Assembly: GCA_032173965.1 (NCBI GenBank)
Contig: CM063292.1
Span: forward strand, 3,300,001-3,364,000
DNA: 64,000 nucleotides
From: Sitta carolinensis
Lineage: Eukaryota; Chordata; Aves; Passeriformes; Sittidae
Direction: 5' to 3'
Shown here one piece after another: positions 22,601 through 33,340 of the stretch. The translations under genes and the position numbers were made by a program. The notes under the pieces are model-generated. The model saw nothing but the letters and a program-made list of their open reading frames with translations. It was not told the origin of the DNA and made no database searches. Positions within the stretch are counted from its first letter, which is position 1; each line of letters begins with the position of its first letter.

Positions 22601-25600
22601 GAATTGTAGAATGAAATGATCAGAGCTCTCCCTCCCACCCTCCAGATGCACCTTGGGATGAAAATGAAAACCTCACTGGCACGAGGCACGCTGCCTGCTC
22701 AGATCCCAGCTGCTGCTGTGGTTTATGGCTGATGCCACATGGGTTTTACACCCCCTTCCCTCCCTTCCAGGGTCACACAAAGCTCCCTTTGCTACCACCC
22801 TTCACACACAGGGGAACTTCCAAACAGCTCAGTTACCTGGGCAGTCCTGCTATGTAGGTCCAGGAGTCCTTCTGAGGGCTGTAGGTCTCAACTGAAGACA
22901 GGGCCCCGTTTTCATTCCTGCCACCAACAGCCACCAGCATGTCAGTGATCGCTCCCAGGTAGAAATCGACTCGGCGCTGTCTCATGGAGGCAACCTGGCA
23001 AAGAAAATAACCTGCTGGCATCTTCCAGAGTCTGGTAAGTGAGGGACTTAAGGGCTATTCATGTCTGAGGATGGGGCAGTTGCTCCTTCCCCTTTATTTG
23101 GTAAGGAGAGATTCTGGTTTTGACCATCATATTCGTAAAACACTTTTGTTTTCCTGCAGTAGCATCCATTCTCAAACAGCGGAAAACAGGAAACATCTAA
23201 GAGAGAGGTTACTGTATAAACATTTGTGTTTATAGGAACTCCTTCCCAAACTCTGCAAGAAACAGGTATTGGTGTCACTGAAAGTGAACCATCCAGGATG
23301 ACTGATTCATAGAGAAATCATGATTGGCTCATATGGAAACCATAGCTGGTCATATAGGAACCATGACTGGGCCATATAGGAACAAGGAGTGGCTGATGCA
23401 GTAACCCACACAGGTTTTGTGGCAGGACTGGGAGCAAAGAGCTTGTTCTGAGGGACGTTTAGCACAGAGACACTTGGCAATTGTCAGAGACATTTCCTTT
23501 TTATATCACACCCATTTTTTATTTATTTTTACTGCTGCCTGAGGAAGATGAACCAAGCAATTACCTCTAAGTCCATTCCAGCGTTATTCCTAGAAGCAAT
23601 CTAAAGAATTGCGGGAGGATGCTGATCAGCAATTTCTCAGATGAGGTGCTCAGATACCAAATGAAGCTGAATATCTGCCCCAAACCCTTTTGCTCTTTGC
23701 GTAATTTAAGCATTCCCACAAAGGACTCAAGTAGCTGCTTCTACTTAACTAACCTGACTTTTCATTTGGAAGCGCTGCCACGTCCACTGCTCTACCAAAC
23801 CCTGTCCTTCCACCAGAAAAGGAGAAAACACTCTAAACATAAAGGACTTTGAACAGAGAAATAATACAGCTCAAGCCTCACCTTTATCCACTGGTTACAG
23901 CGGGGATCATACCTATATAGGAGATTTGACGCCGCATCCCCTCCATTGTCCCGGGAGAAGCTGCCCCCGGCTATGAAGATGAATCCTCCCAAGACCGCGA
24001 CGCAGTGGTGACTCCGGCGGGCCGGCAGGGGCGTCTCTGCCACCCACTGTCCCTTCCTGGTGTCCAGGAAGCAGGTGTCATCGCAGAGCTCCAGGCAGCG
24101 CTCCGACACCTCCCCTCCCACGAAGAGCAGGCGCTGCTCGCAGGTGCGCAGCGCCGTGCGCTTGGTCTGCAGCACGGGCTGCGCCGCCACGCTGTTGTGG
24201 TAGCTCACGGCCTCCTCGATGAAGCCCTCGCAGTTGGCCTCCTTGGGCAGCAGCGAGCACACGGCGGGCTTCACGCGGTGCAGCAGGTCGCTCTTGGGGA
24301 TCAGCGGGAAGTGGATGTTGTCCAGCACCTGGTAGGCCTCGTTCTCCCGCTCCGGGTACTGCGTGAGCCACTGCAGCGCCGCCTGCAGCAGGTCGTGCTC
24401 GCACTCCTGCTGCACGTCGCTGCTGTCCAGGTACTGGCACAGCTTCTGCAGGGAGATGTTCTGCAGGAAGTCCGGCGTGAAGGAGAGCGTGCCGAAGTTC
24501 TGCAGGATGAAGGAGTCGATGTAGGAGTCAAGGCGCTTCAGGTTGTAGATGGAGGCCAGCTCCTGCAGGTACAGGTAATTCTCCTCGCTCACTTCGTTCT
24601 CCAGGTACTCGCAGCAGAAGTCGACCACCTTCCAGATCTGCAGCAGGTGAGCTGTCTCGAGCACGTAGTCGATGTTCCCTCCGTCCAGAGACAGCTCGCT
24701 GCCGTACAGGAAATCCACCACGGCCTTGAGCCCGATGTAGGAGGCTCCGAAGAGCTCCACCTCCTTCTGGTGGGCCTCCCTCATGCCGATGGTGAACATG
24801 GAGTTGAAGTAGTCACTGCACACGGCCAGCAGGTTCCGGTGGGCCGGGACTCTCTGCTCGTCCACCACCAGCACGATGTCACAGAAGAGGCCCCGGTGCC
24901 TCTGCTCGTTCAGGCTCTGCAGAACCAGGCTGGAGTGGTCGTCCCACCTGTACACCTGGGGAACACAAACAGCATCAGGCAGGTGGCACCTCCGCCAAGA
25001 TCACGTCCAGAGTGGAATGTGTTTTCCCACTGGGTGCAGCCATATATAACTCAGAGACAGCTTTTTTGTGTTGCACATTCACATTTATAATAAATTCTGA
25101 CATGAAGTAGTTGGCAAGAGACACAGTACGAGCCTGAGCTCCTCACCTTCACTTTGAAAAGCCTATGGAGACTTTTATTGCTTCCCACTCCCCTTTTTAG
25201 TAATTTACTCTTCCTTCCCCCACAGTGCTTCATTGAAACCTCCTCCCTGATGAGTTATACAGGCACAATCTTCTGAAACTCTTCCACTCATTGTCTCGGA
25301 GACATCTTGCTGACATTTCCTTTCTTCCTTGTCCCCCAAATGACTCCTCACAGAGTTCTCCCATCTAAGCTGCTCACAGAGCATTTAGAGTGGGAAGCAC
25401 ACAAGCAGCAGCGCTCTGAATTCTCATTCAGCCCATGTATTGTTTGGGTTACTGCTTGCTTGACAGCTACCCCCTCTTAAATCTTTCCAGAACTCTGCAT
25501 TTCTAAGCTGGTTAGGGTAAAACCCCTCTCTTTCTTCCCACATTATTCCAGGCACACACACTGCACTCAGAAGTAATAGCTGTTTATTTATGTGCAAAGC

Positions 25601-28600
25601 CACACATGTGGAGATCTGATTCCCACAAGGCTTCTCCTCACTTCCAGAAGCTGAGGTAGGTTTTGTTCAAATGAATGGGAGCAGATATTTTTCTTTTAAA
25701 GGAAAGGGAAAAGGCCCTCAGGACACATCCATTAAGTGCCCTTCTGGGATCCCTCTGGTCCTCACCACCAGCTCTGGACGTGTCACTGAGCTGCTGAGGC
25801 GGCCAACATTTGCCTCTCTTCTCAGAAACTCACGTCAATAACCTCAGGATGAACCAAGATGGAAACATTTTGTTACCCCACAAACGTCCTGCAGAACACG
25901 AACTGAGCACTGCTGCTCAGCCCAGAATGTCCAGTGAAGTTTTAGGACCACCCTCTGGAGGAATTAAATGTGTGATGGCACAGTCAGGTACCTTGTGATG
26001 CCTCTTAATAAGGGCCAGGTTAAGGTAAATGCAAATATCAAATAATTACCAAACGCAAACCAGGCAGAGCCTGTAAGAACTTGTGAGAGGAGTGAAAAGG
26101 GGTGGAAGGGAAGCACATCCCTGTATCCTCCCTAAGGCAGCTCTCAACAGTCCTGCCTGTCTGAGTCTTGCCCTCTCCTAAACCCCCAGGCTGCATTCCC
26201 AGAGCTGACACCTGAAAAGGTCACACAGGTGACCTGAGGTCTCCTCAAGCCTCCCAGACACTCGCCCTTCCCCTCACCCCCAAACTGTTGTTTCTCCCAG
26301 AAATCCTAATTTCCTGTGGCTCTCCGGCTGCCCGGGCAGAGAGCACACGGTCACAGCAGTCTGGAAAAGCCATTACTGGGTTGGTTAAGCCCTGCTGGGA
26401 TCCTCTCTACCCACCTGGGTGGAAAAGGTTCGATTCTTAGAGGCAAGAGGGCTTTTTGAGACCCAAATTAGCAACCAAAAGTGCTGCTCTTGACGTGACA
26501 TCCCAGCAGATTCTCTTTATTTCCTTATGTTCTTTTCTAAACAATGGAGTCCAAGCTGCCAAAAATCCTGCTGTTGGAATGGCTCTGAACGCTCAAGTGT
26601 GCAGAGTTAAACCAGTCTAAGGGAAAAGGCTTCAATAATTAAAAGGTTTCTGGATCAAAACTCTTTAATTTGCCATATACTCCTCACACCTCTGAACTTA
26701 AAAAGGGATCTGTGGCACAGACAACAAAGTGGCTTCCACTGAGGAATAAAACTGCCAGAGATCTGTAACAGAAAAAAAAAGGGGGGTTTAAGGACTGTAA
26801 AGCTTTTTTATCTGCATTTTCCTGAGGTTGGAAAAAGCTGATATTGTACAGGAGCAGAAACCAGGGGGTGGAAGGGAGGGGGAGAAGAATAAATATGGCA
26901 AAGGATAAACCACACTTTTGTGGCAGCTGCAATCAGGGGTAGTTGATGGTGGCAGATGAACAGACAAGAAATAACAACTTGCAGCACCCTCTCCTGAATG
27001 ACTCACGGGGAATAGGATTGAACCAAATCCTTGGATTGAACCAAACCCCTCCTCCCTCTCATCCCTGGGGACTGGCTGATCATTTCTCTCTAATATTCCC
27101 TAATCCATCATGCAATTCCACCATCGTGCATAACAAGATTACAGCGGAATATAAGATTTGCCAGAGATCCCTCTCTGCTGAGCTGGAGGTTGAGTCAGCA
27201 GCGTCACGCTGCCCTCAGATACGCCTGGCAACTCGCTCCCCTGAAATCCTTGTTGCCATGTGGAGCTGCTGCTGCTCCAGGAATCAGGCATGAACCCATT
27301 CCACTGCACTGGAGGCACTCGGAGCACAGCACCGTATTTCAGCCACCTGGCGAGTTCATTCGTTCAGGGAGCAGGATACAGGAGCTGAGAGCTGCACGTT
27401 GCAAAACCGAGACTGATTTCATCCCGAGCTCGAACATCTTTCTCGAGCTGTTTATATTCTGTGGAGCAGCCTTAGCATTTTCCAGTGATTCTAAGTTTAA
27501 CCGATAGTGACAGCTGCTGTCTAAGCAAGCAAATAAAACAATGCTGTCAAGTTAATTAATTTTTAATGTGATGAATTATCATTACATTCAGACTAAACCA
27601 TTTAAGTGGCAGACAGGATCAGCACTGAGGGAAAGATTATATTGGTAGGGATGCATTAAAAATTAGTCCTATTTATCTTTCATCAATTGTGTTAGAGCAG
27701 AATTTCAGCTTCTGTTGGATTCAAAGATCTAATTTCTCTCAGACTGTTAATGCAGCACTGCTGCTCATCAATGGCGAAAAAGAAAATGAGATCTGTCTCA
27801 TTCAGCTTTGGTAAGACAGATGAAGGCACTGAAAAGTTTCTCTTTTCCAGCTTTTTTCCTGGTATTAAAAGGTACCTGGTCTGCAGTTCCTGTAACTACA
27901 GCACGAAAGCAGCTTGCACTGGCATGAAACAAAGTGAACATAATAATTACAGCTGTTATTAACATAAGTCATCCTGAGGACCTGCATAAGGAGCTGCCAG
28001 AGATGGATTTCCGTGAATTCACAAACAAACACAATGTATTTGTGCAGACAGAGATTTGATACAAAGAAAATGAACCCCACAAACCTAAGAAAGCAACCGG
28101 GTTCTGTGAGTTCACTGGGCTAACCACAGTTGGCGGGATCAAAACTCCCATCTTGTACAAAACCAAGACTGAATCTAAAGAGTAATCCCAGCTCTGCTTT
28201 TGTAATAAGCTTGGGGTTTTTTCAGGTGGAACAGTGTAAAAAATAAACACATCACATTTCATAACCGAATTTTTAGTATAGAGAAACTACTGTGCTGCAA
28301 CGATGTGGGTTTCTGAGTTATGAGTCACGATGAGCAGATGCCCATTTGCTGCTGCTTTTCCTTTTTTTCCCTTAATCACTAGGCAGCAACTTCTACCCAA
28401 AATACTTGAGCAGGTAAAGCACCATTTCCATCCCTCTTTTTAAAAGCTCAGAATACACATTCCCGCAGACCAGTCCGCCCAAAGGACACCCCCTACCCCC
28501 ACCACCCTCGTTGTTTCCGCAGCGGGATTTTTCTGGCAGGCGACACGAATCGTACGAACCTTGGAGGATTCACTTATCTTGTGCGGGCGGCAGATCCTGC

Positions 28601-28619
28601 TCTGCCGGGTTCCCTCCAT
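16066..28619 (-). CDS. KLHL36: KLHL36, BTB-BACK-Kelch protein (4 coding exons, 615 aa)
   Basis: This is a Kelch-like protein and probable substrate adaptor of a CUL3 ubiquitin ligase, by family. The coding exons are 28619-28560, 24955-23882, 22994-22837 and 16621-16066, all with GT donors and AG acceptors. Together they give 615 aa against 616 in human (from memory). The order is a 20-residue N-terminus, then BTB (about 45-115), BACK (about 150-250) and a six-bladed Kelch propeller (about 290-595). The tail is lysine-rich ([16 protein letters not shown]). Landmarks nearly identical to human are [48 protein letters not shown] and [19 protein letters not shown] sequence (here [12 protein letters not shown]). 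The gene is intact, with no stop or frameshift. It shares orientation with USP10, and its promoter CpG island lies back to back with that of COTL1. Confidence 0.96.
16622..22836 (-). other. KLHL36: KLHL36 intron 3
   Basis: This is a 6.2-kb intron. It contains one long CR1 fragment (20766-21230), listed separately. No further exon, RNA gene or tandem repeat was recognised. The open frames in it are short and lack family features. Confidence 0.8.
20766..21230 (-). mobile_element. CR1 LINE fragment (minus orientation, longest in window)
   Basis: It starts with ATCACAGAATCC. It goes on through GCAGGCACAGCTTCTCTGGGC and the CAAAGAATTTTTTCCTACTATCTGATCTA block. It then shows GCCATTCCCCCTCGTCCTGGCACTCCAGGCCCTTGTAAA and the TCAGCCTTTCCATCCCTCTGATCATCC block (motifs in pieces). 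This reaches well into ORF2 in reverse complement. It is 5'-truncated and decayed, and lies within KLHL36 intron 3 in the same orientation as the gene. Confidence 0.92.
22837..22994 (-). CDS. KLHL36: KLHL36 coding exon 3
   Basis: The acceptor TTTGCCAG is followed by GTTGCCTCC. The exon encodes [20 protein letters not shown], then [20 protein letters not shown] and [13 protein letters not shown], with the final Arg split by the donor GTAACT. It covers a Kelch blade (VAVGGRNE... SVETYSP... DSW). The 158 nt leave phase 2. Confidence 0.97.
22995..23881 (-). other. KLHL36: KLHL36 intron 2
   Basis: This is an 887-bp intron. A short imperfect tandem of about 22-25 bp units containing CATATAGGAACCAT-like sequence lies at roughly 23315-23400. 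Nothing else was recognised. Confidence 0.85.
23315..23400. repeat. Imperfect short tandem repeat, about 4 units of 22-25 bp
   Basis: Units share GGCTCATATGGAAACCATAG, GGTCATATAGGAACCATGAC and GGGCCATATAGGAACAAGGA. They lie inside KLHL36 intron 2. Confidence 0.75.
23882..24955 (-). CDS. KLHL36: KLHL36 coding exon 2 (BTB, BACK, start of Kelch)
   Basis: The exon is 1,074 nt, or exactly 358 codons, between acceptor TTCCCCAG and donor GTGAGG. It begins with GTG for Val21 (VYRWDDHSS), which is not a start codon: the true start is in the upstream exon. It holds the BTB domain ([20 protein letters not shown] and on), the BACK domain ([20 protein letters not shown] and on) and the first Kelch units ([34 protein letters not shown]). 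A long plus-strand frame opposite it is an antisense shadow. Confidence 0.98.
24956..28559 (-). other. KLHL36: KLHL36 intron 1
   Basis: This is a 3.6-kb intron between the 20-codon first exon and the BTB exon. No repeat family, RNA gene or additional exon was recognised in it. Confidence 0.85.
28560..28619 (-). CDS. KLHL36: KLHL36 first coding exon (20 codons)
   Basis: ATG is at 28619-28617 and the exon ends with AAG before donor GTTCGTACG. The encoded start [20 protein letters not shown] matches the human start at 14 of 20 positions (from memory), with PxKISESSK strongly conserved. It joins in phase 0 to VYRW. The exon is too short for simple ORF detection. A plus-strand frame beginning opposite it is spurious. 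Confidence 0.93.
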
Positions 28620-29180
28620 GACCGCCCGCTCCGCAGCACTTCTGCAACAAAGGCACGGGAAGATGTTCAGCAGCTCGCCAGCCCCTCCTGAGCGCCCGCA
28701 CGCATCTTGGGCTGAACAGGCAGCGCAATTCCCACACCGGCACCCTGCAAATGTCCGGGGTGAAAAAATATTATTATTCCCTCCTCGGTGTCGTCAAACA
28801 AAGGTCGGTTGTGTCAACAAGTTGGGCACAGCCCAGCCCGGCGCCGGTCCCTGGAGCCGCTCCGGGCTCCGCGCTGGTTCCCGGGGGAGCTCCGAGCGCT
28901 GCCCGGGGCCGGCCGGAGCCCCCCGGCCGCGCTGCCCGACCGGCCCCGGCCCCGCGGCGGCATCGGCCGCGGGGAAAAAAAAATCCGGGCGGAATACAGC
29001 GGGGAAAACAAAGCGGTGACAAATTCCTGGAGGCTGCAGCCGGCCCTCGCTCCGCGCCCCGGGCAGGAAGCGACGGCGGGGCGGGACCGAGCGGGGCGGG
29101 AGCGGAGCGGGGCCGGAGAGGCGGGGGAAGCGCCGGGGCGGGGCGGGGAGGGGCGGGGATCCCCCCGGGAGAGAACGAGC
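28620..29180 (-). promoter_or_regulatory. KLHL36: CpG-island promoter and 5' UTR of KLHL36
   Basis: The sequence just upstream of the KLHL36 ATG becomes very CpG-rich from about 28830. It has several SP1-type GC boxes (GGGGCGGG near 29080-29155). There is no TATA box. The transcription start is not determined. The island borders a minisatellite at 29188. Confidence 0.75.
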
Positions 29181-29187
29181 GCAGGGC

Positions 29188-29664
29188 AGGGATGCTCGGA
29201 CAGCACATCCCGGGAGATCGGGGCTGTTCTCTGCCCCGGGATGTTCGGACACACCCCAGGAGATCGGGGCTGTTCCCTGTCCCGGGATGCTCGGACAGCA
29301 CACCCCAGGAGATCGGGCTGTTCCCTGTCCCGGGATGCTCGGACACACCCCAGGAGATCGGGGCTGTTCCCTGTCCCGAGATGCTCGGACACACCCCGGG
29401 AGCTCAGGGCTGTTCTCTGCCCTGGGATGCACGGATAGCACATCCCGGGAGATCGGGGCTGTTCTCTGACCCGGGATGCACGGATAACACATCCTGAGAG
29501 TTCTGGGCTGTTCCCTGTCCCGGGATGCTCGGACACACTCCGGGAGATCGGGGCTGTTCTCTGCCCTGGGATGCTCGGATAACACATCCTGAGAGTTCTG
29601 GGCTGTTCCCTGTCCCGGGATGCAGGGATAGCACATCCCGGGAGCTCGGGGCTGCTCCCTGCCC
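29188..29664. repeat. Minisatellite, 46-49 bp unit, about 10 copies, upstream of KLHL36
   Basis: Each unit runs GGGATGCTCGGACA, a CACCCC or GCACATCCC variant, GGGAGATCGGGGCTGTTCC, then CTGTCCC. Length differs by an AGC-type insertion. Two units, starting near 29478 and 29571, share the unusual variant ATAACACATCCTGAGAGTTC and are separated by a different unit, which suggests block duplication. Open frames across it are artefacts. Confidence 0.95.
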
Positions 29665-30430
29665 CCGGGCCGGGGGTGCACGGCCCGGACCCCTCGGGGC
29701 TGTCCCTGCCGGGTCAGGGGCGGTGCTGCCTCAGGCAAGGCGAGCATGAGTAGCCGTGCCAGGGGCAGGGAACGCTGCGTGTTTTGTTTGTACAGCGGTG
29801 ATAAACTGTGCAGCCAGAACCCCACCACCATCTCCTCTTGCTTACCTGGCATGACTCTACCTGATCTCGAAAATTCACCTCCCCAGTGGGGCTTTCCCTG
29901 CTTCTCTGGGACTTTCCCTCATTCATTAAGGCCCAGGAGGCTCAAAATTAAGAAACCCTTCCCTGGTGAGCAGCAGGCTGAAGGTTCCCAATCAGAAGCA
30001 AAGACACTACAGAGACCCACCCACCCACAGTGCAGTGGTGCCGCCACAACACTCCGAGGGAAAAAGCCTTTTGCTAGCCCAGCACTCCCGGGTTTCCTCC
30101 AGAGGCTACCGCCGGGCCAGCAGAAGGCTGGGCGTGTGTCCAGGCTCCTCCTGCTCTCTCCAAGGACAGCCCAGCTGTGCCCCAGGCGGTGTCGGGGCTG
30201 CCGCGCTGGCAGAGGATGATGTGCACAGTGTGTGACACCAGGGGAGTGCGGCACCCCAAGAAACCGGAGGGGCTGATGGGCTTCTTCTCCACTGATTAGA
30301 GAGTCTGCAGGTGGGAAGTGTTTCTGCCAGCTTTGGTCTCTGCTGCAACCCTTGTGACCGTGAGGATCTGGGTAAAAGACCCTGGACTATCTGAGTGAAA
30401 CCCCACTTTGCTGCCAGCCCCAGTGCTGGC
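29665..30430. other. Intergenic stretch between KLHL36 and COTL1 promoters
   Basis: GC-rich sequence without a recognised gene. Open frames here are short and show no family features. Confidence 0.55.
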
Positions 30431-30435
30431 TGTGA

Positions 30436-30812
30436 TCTGAAAACCGACAATCCCAACATTAACTGTGACCTGAAAAGTGACAACCCCAATATTAACTGTG
30501 TCCTGTAAATTGATAACCCCAATACTAACTGTGTCCTGTAAATTGATAACCCCAATACTAACTGTGTCCTGTAAATTGACAACCCAATATTAACTGTGTC
30601 CTGAATATTGACAACCCCAATGTTAACTGTGTCCTGAATATTGACAACCCCAATGTTAACAGTGATTTGAAAATTGACAACCCCACTATGAACTGTGTCC
30701 TGAATATTGCCAACCCCAATGTTAACAGTGATTTGAAAATTGACAACCCCAATATTAACTGTGACCTGCAAATTGACAACCCCAATGCTAACCGTGACCT
30801 GAAAATTCAGGG
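30436..30812. repeat. Minisatellite, 33-bp unit, about 11 copies
   Basis: The unit contains ATTGACAACCCCAATATTAA followed by CTGTGTCCTGAA or CAGTGATTTGAA variants. The period of 33 bp is a multiple of three, so stop-free frames pass through in both directions and give 11-residue periodic peptides such as DNPNxNxDLKI. It is AT-richer than its surroundings. Confidence 0.95.
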
Positions 30813-31400
30813 CGGCCTCTTCCTGAAGGAGAGCATTGTTCTCTCCATTCCTTTCTTTGCTTTTGCACAAGAAGGACAGGGATGGAGAAGCAGGATTGGG
30901 GACGGCCATATAGAAAGATTGGAGAGGAAGCAAGAAGCGGGGGAGATGGCAAAGAGACAGGGACAAGGCACTTGCAGGGGTGTATTTTAGGATATAGAAA
31001 ATGCTCCTGGGGGCCCATGGCTGTGCAGAGCCATCCTGTTTGCTCAGCTCCCTCCAAATATTCTGAGACCTTTCCTGAACCATGTGGTACAGTCTAGACA
31101 GCTGAAGGTCAGTCCAGACTCCCAGGACTTCATGCCTGCTGGAGATGGTTTTTTTGAGAAGGTCCATAAGTCCTCACTTTCTCTTGTGCTTCCTCCCCAA
31201 GGACTCCTGTGACATGGACAGGTATTTCTGCCAAGCCGGTGACATCTTCCTGACAGGCTGAAAAGCTCTGTGTTCTGGAGGTCTCAGAATTGCCATATAA
31301 AAAGCAAATCAGAGCTCACCAAAGTAAAAAAATGTAGGTAATTTCCTCACACCACTTACAGCCTGATAAAATGGAGCATAATACTTATCCCTCCATTCAC

Positions 31401-31431
<31 letters not shown>

Positions 31432-32480
31432 ATGAAAAAGTGAGGAAGTCAAGGAAGAGAAGCAAAGAGAAGAGGTTTGGTCCCACAAGGAAGACGTGCA
31501 TTTCTTATGTTTGGATCTGGCACTGGGAAGTGTGGGGCATGAAGTCCCAAATGAAGAGAATTAACACTCCAGCCACTGGGTCACAGAGATCTGCACAAGG
31601 ATGAAGTCCTCTCCTCCTAAGGGGATGACATTGGAGTCACCCACCTCTGCCCCAGGAAACCTCAGGAGCTGAGAATCAGGGCTTGAAGGGACAAGGTCAA
31701 GGACAAGCAGCAGTTTTACAGGTACAAACAGCAGGCAGTGCCAAAGGGTGAGAAATGCAGACTACAAGAAATACATTTATGAGCAAATAATGGTCAGCAT
31801 AAAGGCTTTTGAAAAATGAAAGCGTTCCTAAAAGCAAAGAAAATCAATATAAATCCAGAAGCATTAATGTGTGATTCTATTATCATCTAGAGCCTGCAGC
31901 CTACAGATAGTGAGTGTGATTCACCAGTGTCCTACACTTGTACTGACTTCAGAAATATTTCCCTGTTCCCTATGACCTCATCGGATCAGAGATGCACTGC
32001 AGCAATGCCCGTGTGAGGCTCCGGGAGCCTCACGTCACCCAGGGACGGGGATGGAGCTGGAAGGAGCCGCGGGCAGGACTGGGGCTTTGGGGCTCTAAAG
32101 GGTCCCTGGCAGGCTGGGCTCATCCCTCGGTGCCTCTGACAACACTCAGCAACCGTGGGGTAACGCGGCTCCTACTGCTCAGCCTTCACATGGACAACGC
32201 TGACGTGAAACAAGCAATGATCGACCCCTGCAAACTTTAAAAGAAACAAAATGTGATACTTTTTATCAAGGAATGTAGTTTTTATTAAATTGCAAACCCA
32301 GCCGCACGGGTTTTGGGTAGAAACCTACTAAAACGCCGAAGGACCGGTTTGTCAAACTCGAGTCCTAGGGCACGGCATCACCTGGTGCTGTTTATTTCCA
32401 GCAGGGTCCTGCAAAGCAGAGACCTGTCTCTGTTTCCGTGGGACCGAGGCACAGCCTTGCAGCAGCCTCTGCCTCTCAGG
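30813..32480. other. Intergenic stretch upstream of COTL1
   Basis: No gene was recognised. It contains a 27-nt A run at 31402-31428. The right end merges into the COTL1 CpG island. Confidence 0.55.
31402..31428. repeat. Poly(A) run
   Basis: Twenty-seven consecutive A residues lie in the intergenic interval. No retroposon body could be recognised beside it. Confidence 0.9.
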
Positions 32481-32572
32481 CCGCATCTCCGGGAGAGATG
32501 CGGGATCGTTCCTGGGCAGCGCCGGGAGCCGGCAGGGGGAGATCGCTGCATTGGAACGGGGCGAGCGGCTCG

Positions 32573-32668
32573 CACACGGACACGGACACGGACACGCAGA
32601 CAGACACGCCGACAGACACATAGACAGACACACCGACAGCCAGACACACCGACAGCCAGACACGCAGC
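32573..32668. repeat. GACA/GACACG-type microsatellite
   Basis: Short repeats of GGACAC and then of CCGACAGACACA- and CAGCCAGACACA-like units lie at the upstream edge of the COTL1 CpG island. Confidence 0.9.
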
Positions 32669-33053
32669 CGGGCCCCAGCGCCCGCACACGCCTGACCCGG
32701 CAGCGGCTGTCACCCCCCAAAGTCACCCCGGAGGCGCCGCTGCGGGCCGGGGCCGGGATGCGGGCGGTGCTCGGTGCCCGCGGCCCCGGCTCAGCCCCTC
32801 GCCCCCCGCCGCCCCCTCGGCCCCGCTCACCTGCTCCGCTCCGCGCTACCTCCCGTGCGCCCGGCCCGGCCCCCGGCCCCGCCGCTCCGCCGCCGCCGCC
32901 GCCCGCTCCATCCCGGGCGCCGCCTCCTCGCTCCCCGCGGCGCTCAGCGGCTGCCGGAGCCCCGGGGGGCTGCCAGCCCCGCGGCGGCCGCCACGAGCAT
33001 CCCCGCGGCGGGCCGGGCCGAGCCCCGCGGCCCCGCGCCCCCGGCCCCGCGTT

Positions 33054-33062
33054 ATTGCATCA
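33054..33062 (+). promoter_or_regulatory. C/EBP-ATF composite (amino-acid response type) element
   Basis: ATTGCATCA is identical to the core of the CHOP (DDIT3) amino-acid response element, recognised by ATF4 with C/EBP partners. It is an AT-containing island in GC-rich COTL1 promoter sequence. Function is inferred from the motif only. Confidence 0.45.
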
Positions 33063-33263
33063 CCGCGGGCCGGCGGGAGGGGCCGGGGCAGGGCCGGGCC
33101 CGGCAGAGCCATTGGCGGCGGCGGCGGCGGGGGCGGGACGGCGGCGGATCGCGGGGCTCGCCTCGCCTCGCCTCGGCTCGCTCAGCGCCGTGCGGCAGCA
33201 GCGGCGGCCGCGGCCCCCCCAGCTCCGCGCCGCTCCGCGCTGGCCCCCCTCCCCTTCGCCCCC

Positions 33264-33340
33264 ATGGCCACCAAAATCGACAAGGAGGCGTGCAGGGAGG
33301 CGTACAACCTCGTCAGGGACGATGCCACCGAGGTGAACTG
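33264..33340 (+). CDS. COTL1: COTL1 coding exon 1
   Basis: The start is ATG in GCCCCCATGG context at 33264. The exon encodes MATKIDKEACREAYNLVRDD then ATEVN and two bases of Trp26, ending at donor GTAGGT. It sits at the downstream edge of the CpG island. Confidence 0.97.

Larger units (their letters stand above)
32480..33263 (+). promoter_or_regulatory. COTL1: CpG-island promoter and 5' UTR of COTL1
   Basis: This is a dense CpG block leading into the COTL1 ATG. It has an inverted CCAAT box (ATTGG at 33111-33115) and GC boxes around 33070-33140. An exact ATTGCATCA composite element of the C/EBP-ATF type lies at 33054-33062, about 200 bp from the start codon. There is no TATA box. The frame of COTL1 stays open far upstream, but this is GC composition and not coding. 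Confidence 0.75.

Noticed and set aside
23330..23395. Repeated CCATATAGG as CArG (SRF) boxes
   Set aside because: The A/T core has five bases, not the six of a CArG box, so the motif does not fit.
24005..25090. 361-codon plus-strand frame
   Set aside because: It is antisense to the highly conserved KLHL36 BTB/BACK exon and rich in Leu, Val and Gln from GC-rich codons. There is no independent support.
28751..29852. Several long frames on both strands around 29 kb
   Set aside because: They are periodic peptides from the 46-49 bp minisatellite and CpG island.
30106..31167. 353-codon minus-strand frame
   Set aside because: Its core is the 33-bp minisatellite, and the ends show no start context or homology.
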